Source: Diospyros lotus
Taxonomy: Eukaryota; Streptophyta; Magnoliopsida; Ericales; Ebenaceae
Length of the DNA stretch: 64,000 nucleotides
Direction of reading: 5' to 3'
NCBI RefSeq assembly: GCF_014633365.1
Contig: NC_068340.1
Span: forward strand, 38,340,328 to 38,404,327
In this document: one piece after another, positions 46,501-58,019 of the stretch
Layout: every line of letters starts with the position of its first letter
Position numbering within the stretch: position 1 is the stretch's first letter
The notes under the pieces: generated by a model
Seen by the model: the letters and a program-made list of their open reading frames with translations, nothing else
Databases searched by the model: none
Told to the model about the DNA's origin: nothing
Position numbers and translations under genes: made by a program

Positions 46501-48435
46501 AGTTATTTACTCAAAAGACCCTATGTTGACCTATTTTTAAACCCTAAAATCCCAATAGGACTGTTCACATCCTACTAAGAAAAAAAATAAAAAAGAGAAG
46601 AAATTGAGTCGTTTCACATTTGGCTCGTGCAAATCTGATTGGATCTGTCGTGACTTAGCTGCATATTTCCACTGCTCTGGTCATTTTTTGAATCACCTGA
46701 ATTGTGCTATTCACCCAGAATGCTCACATTGTACAACACATGCAATTCTGGCTGTGATTCAAAGCAAAATCTGATCCACCCTATTGTTCATATGGGTGGG
46801 GATGAGTATTGAACTGAATCGCACGATAAGCATTCCGTTTAGTCTGATGCTAACAACACTGCACATGACTCCCCACTTTGTGAGGGTAGGGGAGGGTCAC
46901 ATATTTATGCAACTTTTTCCCCTTTCCTTTTTGGGCAAAGAGGAGATTAGCATGTTTTCCAAAAAAATCAATCTGTTGTCAAATCACACTTAACTTCCAG
47001 ATGAATTCCCAATTGGGAGATCCACCCACATTCCTCTGATCTGCACTGTTACTTCATTTCAGAAGCAGTTCCTAGACATGGGGTAAGTGTAATTTTTTAT
47101 TCTCATTAGTATAAATATCAATGCTCAAGTAATTTGAACTGTAATAAAAGTATGTGTATAATGGTAACATTTACACTAAGAGATTGACAGAGCTTTATTT
47201 CTTGGGGAACAATAAATTGTTGTTCTCCTTTTATATATTAATACATATTTTAGGTTTTTCTCCCTTTTGCCTCCATTCACAAATCAAACACTGGGATGAT
47301 TAGAAAGTTGTTCTGATTTTTTGTTAAGTAAAAAAAGTAAGGGGAGGCAATATAACAACCTTAACCAGGTGTGACTATAGCAGTTGCCACAAGCCCGGAA
47401 AGAGGGGAGAGTGGAGGTCACTTGAACCACGGCCAGTCACAGTTTTAAAAGGATTGAGTGAAGACACTTGACATTGGGTTCATGGATAAGTGAGACAAGT
47501 CAAACTTGAGCTGTGAGAGTTTCACTGCACCCCACGACTGCTCCATTACCATCCCCTGTGATAAAGGCAGACAATTATTATGCTCTCATTTCGCCAGCAT
47601 TTTTGGCAAGGTGTGTGGTCCAAGATTTCTAGCCATGCAAGTGGAGAGGCAAAGTGGCATGGACCGGTGTGATGCCACAGAAGTTTAATTTGGAAATTGT
47701 GATTAAGTGGGTCGCAAGTATTAAATAAGAAAAGATGGTAAGTACACGTAGAAATGGAAAGAAAAAAGGCGCAATCACTTTGGAGAAAGCTAGCCAAAGA
47801 TGGAAAAGAGACATAACAGGAAAAGGGTTCTTTCAGTCTAGAAAAGGGAAGATAATAAGCTTTTATTGATTATGTTTGAGATGAAATGGAGAATGATTGG
47901 TATGCCTGAATGTACTAGTTACATGTTCACTATCTAGTATCTAGTGCATGACTTTACAAAAGGCATTGGTGCTTTTCATATTATGAAAAAGGTTGGTACA
48001 TCAGAATGTTGACTTTGTTTCATGTTAAGCTACCCCTTGGTCATTTCTTTTTCCCTCTTTCCCTAATTTCTCAAGTAATCCAATGATCTTATTTTTGTCT
48101 CTTTCTGTTTTCTCTTTCTGAAATTACTTCATGATGGATTAGATTCTTACCATTATCCAATTCCCAAATTTCCCTGTTGAATTCATCAAACATGTTATTG
48201 AGATGAAATTTCATGGTTATTCAAATGGAAGCATGATGGTGAGCCACGCCATTGTTAAATGGGTCAGATGAATACCCAATTTACTTTTATTGTGGTCATG
48301 AAACTGAAATTTGTTTACAGTTTATATTTTGTATTCTAAATGGTTTACCAAGTTGTTGACTTGGACTACACTGTATGGTTTGAATAATTCCTATGTTTAT
48401 CATGTGCACTTACATGTTTTGAGTTATTCTGTAGG

Positions 48436-51400
48436 ATGGCTTCTGTTTCCAGTCAGCCACAGTTTCGCTACACACAACCCCCATCCAAGGTGCTCCATTT
48501 GAGAAACTTGCCATGGGAATGCACAGAGGAGGAGCTGGTTGAACTGGGGAAGCCATTTGGTAAAGTTGTCAATACAAAATGTAACGTTGGAGCAAACCGA
48601 AATCAAGCTTTTATAGAGTTTGTAAGTATGCACGGGTTTTTTTCCACTTATTTTGTCCATTGTTTTATTTTTTTCCCCTTTCTCCACCATTCCAGTCCTT
48701 CGATAATCTGCACTGACTCACGCTGACATTTTGCATCTCTTAACCTTTTCCAGGCAGAACTAAATCAAGCTATTGCAATGATATCATATTATGCTTCTTC
48801 TTCAGAACCTGCTCAGGTACGAGGGAAGACCGTGTACCTACAATATTCCAACAGGCAAGAAATTGTGAACAACAAAACCACTGCAGATGTTGCTGGCAAT
48901 GTACTGTTGGTGACAATTGAGGGTAATGATGCACGCCTTGTCAGCATTGATGTGCTGCACTTGGTAAGTAGTTGCATTCATTGCTCATTGCTACAGGAGG
49001 TAAATTTGTTGCTAAAGTAATGTTCTGTGTTTCTGTGGTTAGATTATACACTTGTTATAGGCCATGCTTTATGAAACATCTATTTGACATAAATGTACAT
49101 GGATCAGCAGGCCCATGTCAAGGATATGTCTTCGATGGCAGCTTATTGCATTGGGAGAAAGAGCGCATGTGTGTTTGTCTTCTTTATCCTTTGCTTAACA
49201 CTGGCTCTTTCTTCCCTTCTTCCTCCTCATTTTCCTTCCCTACGAGAATGAGTTTCAGATGCTTCAGATGCTTTTATCTCCTTCTGTGTGCATCTCTCCC
49301 TTTCTTTGTTGCATGTATGCTTGAATATCATGCTTGTAAGATGGTTGTTTGTGGTGCAGTTCTCAATTTGTTTCAATTTCTTACCCAAACATCAAAATCC
49401 ATTCTGGTCATGTTCTTATATTCTGGGCTTTTTTATTTTTATTTTGGTCAGTATCCTAAATTGGGAAAGCATACCTGCATTATATCACTTTGCAGTCTTG
49501 GATGGAGGATGAGGAATCAGGAACCACGTAACTCTTGTCTTGTCTTCTCTTCTCTTCTCTTTCTTTCCTTCTATCTCACTTAGCAGTTTCTTAATTGTTC
49601 CTCTTTTTAGTTAATGTGAAGTGTGCATGGCCCAGCTTCAGCTTTATTTAGGAATATAGAGCATTATAATCCAAATTGGTACTAAAGATGGGCTTGCTTC
49701 TCTTGCATTATATCACAAGAGATAATACAGCCCAAATTTGTTTGGAGCAACTTCTCTTTTTCTAGTTGGACCTAATTCACATTTCAAATTGTACATCTTT
49801 TGATTTCTATGAGATTCAAAAATCACTTTTCTTTGCTCTTTTTGGTTTTCTAGGCTGGTAGTTTTATGCTATTAAATTTATGTTGTTAGGACTATGCCCT
49901 TTTTTTTAGTTCTCCTAATACTGTGGTTTAGGTAAATTCAAAAGTATTAAATGGGTAGAAGAAATATGTAGGATATCAGTTATTTTGTTATCAGGTAACT
50001 GAATAACTGGATTTAATATGTTTCTTTATTTATTCTGTTGCCCAATGCCCATGTTCCAATATGGTTAAGCAGTATAAGTTTCTGTAACGGTATAACTACA
50101 ACTAAACGTCTACTACCAGTGTAGCATTAAATGCCAGCAAGAACATATAGCTTGTCTTGGTGAATGTCATTCTGAAATTAGAGTACCATGAGCGCAGTGG
50201 GTGCATAAAAAATTACAGCTAGGCTTGTTTTCTATTTTTCTTTGTGGGGATGGGGCAGGGTTCTCAGTGTTAAAGTGTTCTTGATGAGGCTTTATTTCAG
50301 ATTTTGTTACTGAAAATTTAGGGCTTGTCTGGAAATGCTGTCGTTTTGAGATTTTTCATTCCATTTCAAGCAATTGGAATGAAAACAATGGAAGTTGTGT
50401 TTGTTTTTGTATTTTGTTTTCAAAATTTTGGCAACAAGTTTAGAAATGGAATGGAAAAATTTGAATGGATTTAAAATCAATTCTGTTTCCATTTTAAAAC
50501 TTTTTGCCCAAAAAGTCCTATACCATTACAGTCTCTCTCTTCCTCCGCACCCAACCCAAGCTTCTTCCACCTGCGACTGCCAGCTGATGCCCAACAACAA
50601 TACCGGCACCCAGCAAGAATTAAATTATTCATATATAATTTACCAATATCTAATTAAATTATTAATATTTAATATTTAATTAAATTATTCATATCTAATT
50701 TATTACCAATAATTGTAATGCAATTTTTTTTACCGACAATATAAATTTAATGTTGAACACAGATTTAGAAAATCAAACATTGTTTTCTATTTTCACTGTT
50801 ATTTTCTTGACAACTCACAACAAAATCAAACAACATTTTCAGTTTTCATTTTCCTCATCAGAAATGAAAATTAATGAACTGGAACGAAAATGACAGAATG
50901 GAAAGGAATGGAAATTTTTGACAGCATTTTCAAATGGCCCCTTAGTTTTCCATTTACATTTGGTTGCCATGAAAGTGCCATGCACATCCTACATGCTATC
51001 TGTACTTCAGTTTTTTCTTTCTAATATATCTGTTTGTTATCTCTATAATCAAAATAAACGTGAGAAATTACTTTTTCATAGTGGTACACTGGTTAAAGCT
51101 CATGAAAATTTCTATATATTGTCCTTCACAGACAGTTTTCTGGCAATGGGTGTTTTTGACATTGCTTTAGGAACTTGCATGTTTTGCGTGGAAGAGAAAA
51201 TTCCTTGGTGTTGAATTGTCTATTGCACAAGTGCATATTTAGAGGACCCCCCCCCTCCGTGGCACAGTTTCTTTATTTTATATCTGGGACATGCCATTCT
51301 CGTTGCTTGGTAGTGGAAGGCCTTTTAGGAAGGTGTGGTGTATGTGTTGAGTTGGTCAAGAGATGCTCAACTGGTGCTGTCACTTCCCCAATGAAGTGTG

Positions 51401-54400
51401 TAATTTCGAAAGGTTGGAGATCAGAATTGTTTGAAGCTAAACAGGCATCAAGCTGGGGGATGATGGAGATGGGAGAGGGAGGAAGCTTAGAAAATCAAAA
51501 TCACCATAGAGGGGAATTAGCTAGGCAGCCTCCAAGTTTGGTCTAAGATGAAATGAGATTGTGTATTGTTGTACTAATGAAGGTCTAAGAATACCCCCCA
51601 CTACCTACTCCAACCAATTTATAATGGAGCCTGAAAGGCAAATCAATGTTGAGGATGTGGGCAATACATCTTCATTTGGGAGTTGACCTCGTTAACCACA
51701 GAGATAGTGGGAGTAATATCACTATCATATCCAACTGATTGGACATGGGACGTGGGTGCTAGATATACCACATTCTTCTAGTGGTGAAAAAACTGTTTAT
51801 TGTCACCTATTGCCCCCCCCCCCCCCCCCCCCCCTTCTTTCTCCAACCAACACCAAAATAAAACCTTTAATTGCAGCTTCCAACCCAAAAGTACGTATAA
51901 ATCTCACACAGATGTAAATATTAAGCCCTGCGTGAGATTAGGTTGCTGAAGTTACTTGTGATTGGAGCTTAACAAGCCATGGATATTATTTTAGCGGCCA
52001 GAGCATAATTTTGGTTGTAGGGGCAGAGTATTTAGAGTAGAAAATTTTATTCATTGAGCAAAAGAGGCCCCAGAAGTGTTATTGTAGTCAAGATCCACTG
52101 GTAGATGCTATCATAGAATTGGCAAAAATGTGCTGCAAGTTTAATGATCTACGGAGTCTAATTGAAGTTGATTACAAGTTCTTCTCATTTATCCTTCTAC
52201 TTCATCTTATACATAAGGTTTCCTTCACAATGGTAATAAAACAAACATGCCATCCAAAAGAGTGGCAGAAGGAAACCTGAAATTTGAATGGAAAGTGGAA
52301 TATCACGGATGTTAAGTAGTTACTAAATTTACAAGATGAAGGGCATAACTTAATTTTCTTTGCTATTATTGGTACCATTTTCTTTTGGGTTTTGTGCACA
52401 CTCTAATTCTTCTATTGGAGCTTATCTTATTGTATATGAAATCCTGGTTGTTGTCAAGTTGTATGCATGGATGATAGTTTGTTCCATGACAGTTTGCACA
52501 GAACAAAAACTTGGGAGTTTTTACATGCATCTAGTTTCTGAAATAATCCTCAGAAAGGATAAAGGATTAATTTTGCAGGTGTTCTCAGCTTTTGGATTTG
52601 TGCACAAGATTACCACCTTTGAGAAGACAGCAGGGTTCCAGGTCTGTGTGCTTGTGTATGCATGAGTGGTCAGAATCATTCTTTTCCTTCATCTTCTGTG
52701 TGTTCCTGGTGATTTCTACCAGCCCTGACACTAGTTCATTTGGTATGTGATTTTTTTTTTCCCCAGGCTCTGGTGCAATTTTCAGATTCGGAGACTGCTT
52801 CTTCTGCAAAAGATGCTCTTGATGGAAGGAGCATTCCAAGGTGATGTAGGATTTACCTTTTTTAGCCTGGGAGTCAGCTGTTAGGTATATTAATAATAGA
52901 TGCCAATGTTGTGCACATATATTGGGACTGGAGATCCTAGTAGTCCCTTTTGTAAAATCGACCAGAGGGGGTACACATTTTCTATGGCTTGTGTCTCCTT
53001 CCATGTTCAGTTATTTCCTATTTGTTCTTTTATCTCTCTTCTTATAGTGGTATTCTCTCGTTGTCCAGATTGACCAGGAATTTTTTTAAGGATTAAAAAT
53101 ATAACCTAAATTAATTTGGTTTAGTTCCTTTCTATGTATGTTATAAAGTTTATGTAAATCATTGATGTCATATAATGAGTAGGTCATTCTTTTATAGGCA
53201 GTTTGAAACATTAGATCACAAAATCTTAGTTGCCATTTGTGTGCTTCAATAATTAATTATTTGTTTATAGTTATTTTTCTCTTTGTAGGGTACATATGTT
53301 GTTTTCCACTGATACACTTACATGGTTATCTACTCACTCCTTTCCTATATATGTTTCAGGTATTTGATTCCAGATTTGGGGCCGTGTACCCTAAGGATCA
53401 CATATTCAGCGCACACAGATTTGACTGTGAAATTTCAGAGTCATCGTAGCAGGTTTATTTGAATTTTGAGTTTTGCAGTTATTATTATTATTTTTTAAAA
53501 TAATAAATATGCAATGAAAAACCACCTCAAGGGGGGGATGTCTTTATGGAAAAACTTCAAATTAATGAGGAAACAAAATCACATAAGAAGTCTACGAAAA
53601 ACTGCGTCATGAAAGAAAATCCCTCTAATCCACAAGAAAAGGGAAATGAGTCCCTCAGGATTTTGTTACATTCTAGGTTGTATGTTTATTTTTCTCAATT
53701 CTGTTATAATATTTGATCACTCCACAAAGTTTTTTGATGGTTCATGATTTTGGTACATGGTCCAAAAATTGTATATGTGTTCTTGCATCCTCAGTTTGTT
53801 AGAATTTCATTATTAGCACTATTCATCATCATGTTTAACTATATTTTCTATTGATTCAGGGACTATACTAATCCTCTTCTCCCTGTTGCGCCCTCAGCCA
53901 TAGATTCAACTACTGGTCAGGTAAGCATTGAATAGACAGCTCAATGGTGTATTATGATTATATGTCTTAAGTTAGCCACAGTAATGATGTAGGATCTATC
54001 ATTGCATGTGAACTGTGCAGTTTGCCAAACACGTGCTGATATGTAAAGGTTGCCTACTTCCATTAGTGGACTTCTAATGAAAAGAACAATTTACTAGGGT
54101 TACCGATAAAAAAACAAAGAAATCATATGTGAGAGTTCCATTATTACTTATGAATTGCCAACATTTGTTAAAAGATTTTGACTGACAACATTGTCATTGC
54201 TTCAAAATGTTATCCTTTTTTGGGTTCTTTTTGCAATTTTCTATGAAAACCTTTTAATCTGGCTGACAAGACAATGTGTGCAATTGGTAGGTACCTATGC
54301 ATTACTAATTTTTGCTTAGTTTCTCTGAGCTCATAGCTGGTAAATTTTGGTGCAACGTATTTGTAATTGCAGCAGTTTGTTGTCATTGCAGTTTAATTTG

Positions 54401-57400
54401 AGTTCGGATGGGAAAAAGCTAGAAACAGAGAGCAATGTTCTTCTTGCTTCTATTGAGAACATGCAATATGCAGTGACCTTGGATGTTCTACACATGGTAT
54501 TTTATTTTTCTGTATCTTATTCTTCTCTTTTAAGGATGCCCTGGTATTATGCCTTCTCGTTATTGATTATTATTCTTCTGGTTCCTTTTCCTTTCCCTGT
54601 TTTATGTTCAGGTTTTTTCTGCTTTTGGTCCAGTCCTAAAGATTGCCATGTTTGATAAGAATGGAGGAGTTCAGGCCTTGATTCAGTACCCTGGTAAGTT
54701 CAAACCTGACCTGGGTGCTCATTATGCACTTAGTTATATTGTTTAAGAACCAATCTCATAAATTTTAAGTTGCATGCCTATATAGTTGCCCAAAGCAATC
54801 TCATAAACTTTTTCATGCATGATTTGTACTATAGTTGATATCTTTCTTGTTATATTATTGGGTTTTTTTCCACAATATCTTTAGCACCTAACACTGATTT
54901 TATCATCTTTTTTTTAAGCTTCTATTAGATTAGTGGATTTTACCAGGTTACAAGTTTATGGTCCCAGCCTGTAATATGGCAAATTGATCTCCCTTAATAT
55001 GCTTTGGTTGTGAAGATGCCAACTGCAAGTTTAATGTGAGAATATGTCATTTTCTTGTGTGTTAAAACAAACCTAAGGTGGTTAGCATGATCTCATATGT
55101 TGTTTATGTTTTTGTAATTCCAAAAGATAGATGGTCTCAGAGATGACATGCAATGCCATTTAGAAGGAACTGGTTTGATATAAGAAAAAGAATTGCAGTT
55201 TCTTATCATGAAAGTATTGAATTTTTCATTTTCTTTCTGGCTATATGCTTCTTCATGATATTGAGAAGACATCTGTTGAGTAGGAGTTCTTTACAGTTTG
55301 CACCTGGTTGAGATTTGAATTTCCTGGAAGTTGATTTTTTATGGGTGCCAGTATTTGTATATTGAAATATTTAAACAAAAGATGATATCAACTCTATCGT
55401 CTCTCTTTGACATCGTTTATGATTATGACTGGATTAGGTGATTTGGTTGTTGAAATAAGGTGTTGATAGAATACTACTTTGCTTGTAGATGTTCAGACAG
55501 CTGTTGTTGCCAAGGAAGCCTTGGAAGGACATTGCATATATGATGGGGGTTTCTGCAAGCTTCACATTTCATACTCACGCCACACTGATCTCAGTATAAA
55601 GGTACTAAACTCGTTTAATTTAATTTTGTTCTCTCTCTCTCTCTCTCTCTCTCATTTACATAGTCTTCGGCTACTCCCACTGGCACTGCCCATGGCCAGA
55701 TGGAGTGCAGCTCCGAGATTTGGAGCTGCAACTCCCATAGTCTGCCATGGGAGGAGCTCCCTCCTTTGCCCGTGCCTACTACCACCATCTTCACCACCTC
55801 CACTATCCACAACCATCATCCCCCCTGCCTTCCACTCATCCTTCACTCTCCCTTTGAATTCTGTCTCTGCCATTGTCGTATGCGGTATGCCATCACCCTC
55901 ACATCTCATCCCCTGTTTTCTCAGTGTCTCTCTGTGTTTGTGTGTGTGTGGGCATGTTTATGTGGTGAACTTGCTTGGTGTCACATGAAGTCAAGCTAAT
56001 AATAACCAAGTTTTCACCTTGACAAGTCCCTCAAATACATATCAGAACTTGCTCAAATCCCTGTACACTAGTTTTCTCCCACTTAGCCCCACTAACGCAA
56101 AACACTGAGCTATAGTGGTGTGCTCATACAAGATCTTTGCATGTTATTGTGCCTGTGCTCATTATTGGTAATTTAGTATGGTTTAATGTGCTAGTCCTTG
56201 TATGTTTAGTCTAAATAATGCAGACACCACCAATATATGCCAACAAACAATGCAACCAATGCAACTAAGCTAGCTTGCTTCACTAGCAAACATGCCTAGC
56301 TACTGGCCAAATTCCAAGAATGTAAGTATGCATGGACCCTTGTGTTGTTCTAGGCCCAAGCTTTTCTGGGAGTTATGTGCTCCTACGTGGCAAGTAGCCA
56401 CTCAAGTAAGTTCAACAGAAAATCACTTGCAAAACATAGTGTTCCAATAATGAGATGCCAAACAGTGAACTCTTTGGCACACATCTGGGGAACCAAATAT
56501 GCTGTCAAAGCACACTTTGTGCTAGCACTTTAGGATAGGGCTGGACCCAAGTGTAAGTCCTACCGCAGTGTACAAGCAGCAAGATGATGCATTGGTAGCT
56601 TGTTGCTTTCCTAGGTTATGCAACTCTGACAACATAGCCAAACGCATATACACATCAAAACATCTGGCTATAAGGAAGACTACCCAATGTTGGCTTTCTC
56701 AGCCATTTGTTGCAGCACCCAATATGCTTACCCTGGAGACTACTGAGCTCTCAGATCATCTGCTTTAGAGACTTCACTTCACAGTTGTATTTTTCTGAAG
56801 ACAAGTGGAAGTTCACACTTTAGACCTTCACATGTGCATTTTGAGCTATTTCTTGTTTGGCACAAGCAAAAATAGTCCCGACTCAAGATATCATAATGGC
56901 CTTCAGAAAAGGAACTGACCTTCAATTCTGATTATGTTATTATGTCCGCCTCCTGATGACTTCAACCTAGTTTCCCTCTTCTTTTTTTTTGTTGAAAATT
57001 ACTCAATTGCTTGCTAGAACAAGATTTCACTGAACCTATCAAGCATAGCTGCCTATGAACACTATTTGACCCAGGTGATAAAGGATCCTATACCCACCAA
57101 CGTGATAGGTGTCAACTAGTGACACAGGCATGCCAGAACCCAGTGCTATGAATCTTAACTTAGTGCTTTCATCCTTTACAAACTCAGTCTTGAATTGACT
57201 TTGGCACCCCAATAACACGAGTTCATACTAAACCAGAGATAAAATGGCATATTTCCCCCTTCCATTCCTCTCTTGAAGGGAGAGAGGTTTGGGGGTGGGG
57301 TGGGGTGGGGTTGGGTTGCATTGTAGATTTTAAAGGGGCATCCTTAGCGCCTGATCCACCATTGTTTGTCCGTTACTTCTTTTAAGAAATTGAGAAAAAA

Positions 57401-58019
57401 TCTGAGGCTGCTAATGCAAAATGGTAACTAGTGGTCTTATGAAATATCTGTCTTTGAAGGGAGATGGCTTCTTAACCGCATTGCTTGATTCATCTATTAT
57501 GTGCACTTCTCCAACATGTATTTTCTCATTCCTGATTTCAATATATCACAAGGGTTTGGGCCAGCATGAACACATGAACCTTTGTACAAACTTTTAACTT
57601 AGTGACATAAACCTTTTCCATGATTGCTTTACCATGAATCTAAGAAGATAATATCATTTAACTTGTTTCAGGTCAATAACGATCGAAGTAGAGATTATAC
57701 AATCCCAAATGCCCCTATGTTGAATACTCAACCCTCAATTCTTGGGCAACAACCTCCTCCTATGGTAGGGGGTGTGGGCCCTCACCAGTACAGTGCGTCG
57801 CAGTTCCCTCCATCTCACCAAGGGCTTGCAGCACCTCAGCCTCCAGTTGGGTGGGGCCCAGTTGCAACAACAGTAGGCCAGCCTATGACTGCACAGATGC
57901 ATGGTCACCCTTACATGCCAGCTCCTTCGACCACACCTCCTGGTATGGCACCTGGAATGATGCAGTTGCAAAACCAAAATGGCCTGCACCATGCAATGCC
58001 CCCTTATCATCACCAATAA
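48436..58019 (+). CDS. PTB2: Polypyrimidine tract-binding protein (PTB1/2-type, three RRMs)
   Basis: Ten coding exons: 48436-48621, 48754-48963, 52579-52641, 52767-52840, 53360-53452, 53860-53920, 54392-54496, 54612-54693, 55489-55601 and 57672-58019, giving 444 residues. All joins are GT-AG and in frame. RRM1 (about 16-95) starts SKVLHLRNLPWECTEEEL and has NQAFIEF as RNP1-like strand. RRM2 (about 110-200) includes NVLLVTIEGNDARLVSIDVL and YLIPDLGPCTLRITYSAHTD. RRM3 (about 244-325) includes NVLLASIENMQYAVTLDVLH and FCKLHISYSRHTDLSIK. The C-terminal about 115 residues are Pro/Gln/Gly/Met-rich and low-complexity. It is nearly identical to Arabidopsis PTB1/PTB2 as I remember them. PTBs bind CU-rich RNA and control alternative splicing; Arabidopsis PTB1/2 regulate their own transcripts by splicing coupled to nonsense-mediated decay. 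The symbol is given from gene order; PTB1 and PTB2 are close paralogues. Confidence 0.95.
49168..49245 (+). promoter_or_regulatory. CU-rich tract, candidate PTB-binding site in own intron
   Basis: The transcript strand has repeated UCUU/CUUC words (TGTCTTCTTTATCC, CTCTTTCTTCCCTTC and TTCCTCCTC). A second tract at 49534-49575 has CTTGTCTTCTCTTCTCTTC. UCUU and CUCUCU in pyrimidine context are the classic PTB motif. Whether they regulate splicing is inference. Confidence 0.4.
50320..50942. mobile_element. MITE-like element in PTB intron 2
   Basis: Left end GGGCTTGTCTGGAAATGCTG followed by TCGTTTT, and complement of the right end GGGGCCATTTGAAAATGCTG followed by TCAAAAA, form an imperfect terminal inverted repeat of about 28 bp. 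The interior is AT-rich. TTAG occurs at both edges (ATTTAG|GGC..., ...GCCCC|TTAG), a possible short target duplication, but the superfamily is not certain. Confidence 0.65.
51813..51834. repeat. Poly-C run of 22 in PTB intron 2
   Basis: Twenty-two consecutive C bases followed by TTCTTTCTCC, on the transcript strand. The true length is uncertain. Confidence 0.9.
55628..55653. repeat. (CT)n microsatellite at the start of PTB intron 9
   Basis: About 13 CT copies starting 27 bases after the exon 9 donor, on the transcript strand, so also a potential PTB-binding CUCUCU tract. Confidence 0.9.
57290..57313 (+). repeat. (GGGGT)n G-rich stretch
   Basis: GGGGGTGGGGTGGGGTGGGG followed by TTGGGTTG contains at least four G4 runs spaced by single T residues, the pattern of a stable G-quadruplex. 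In the PTB transcript it would sit in intron 9. Confidence 0.8.

Larger units (their letters stand above)
48964..52578 (+). other. PTB intron 2, 3.6 kb, with CU-rich tracts and a MITE
   Basis: GT-AG intron splitting RRM2. It contains a possible cassette exon near 49110-49177 (acceptor-like GATCAGCAG ending 49109), CU-rich tracts (49168-49245, 49534-49575), a MITE (50320-50942) and a poly-C run (51813-51834). ORFs at 48972-49583 and 51175-51546 are not supported as genes. Confidence 0.7.
55602..57671 (+). other. PTB intron 9, 2.07 kb
   Basis: Large GT-AG intron between RRM3 and the C-terminal tail. It starts with a (CT)n microsatellite at 55628-55653. The interior at about 55990-57350 looks like inserted, decayed repetitive DNA without recognisable ends or domains. 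A G-rich (GGGGT)n stretch lies at about 57290-57313. Confidence 0.6.

Noticed and set aside
48972..49583. 203-codon frame in PTB intron 2
   Set aside because: Cys/Phe/Leu-rich composition from pyrimidine-rich intron DNA; no domain; crosses no splice-supported exon.
55479..55988. 169-codon frame over PTB exon 9 and intron 9
   Set aside because: Only the first 41 codons are coding (RRM3 end). After the donor at 55602 it is intron sequence starting with a CT repeat.
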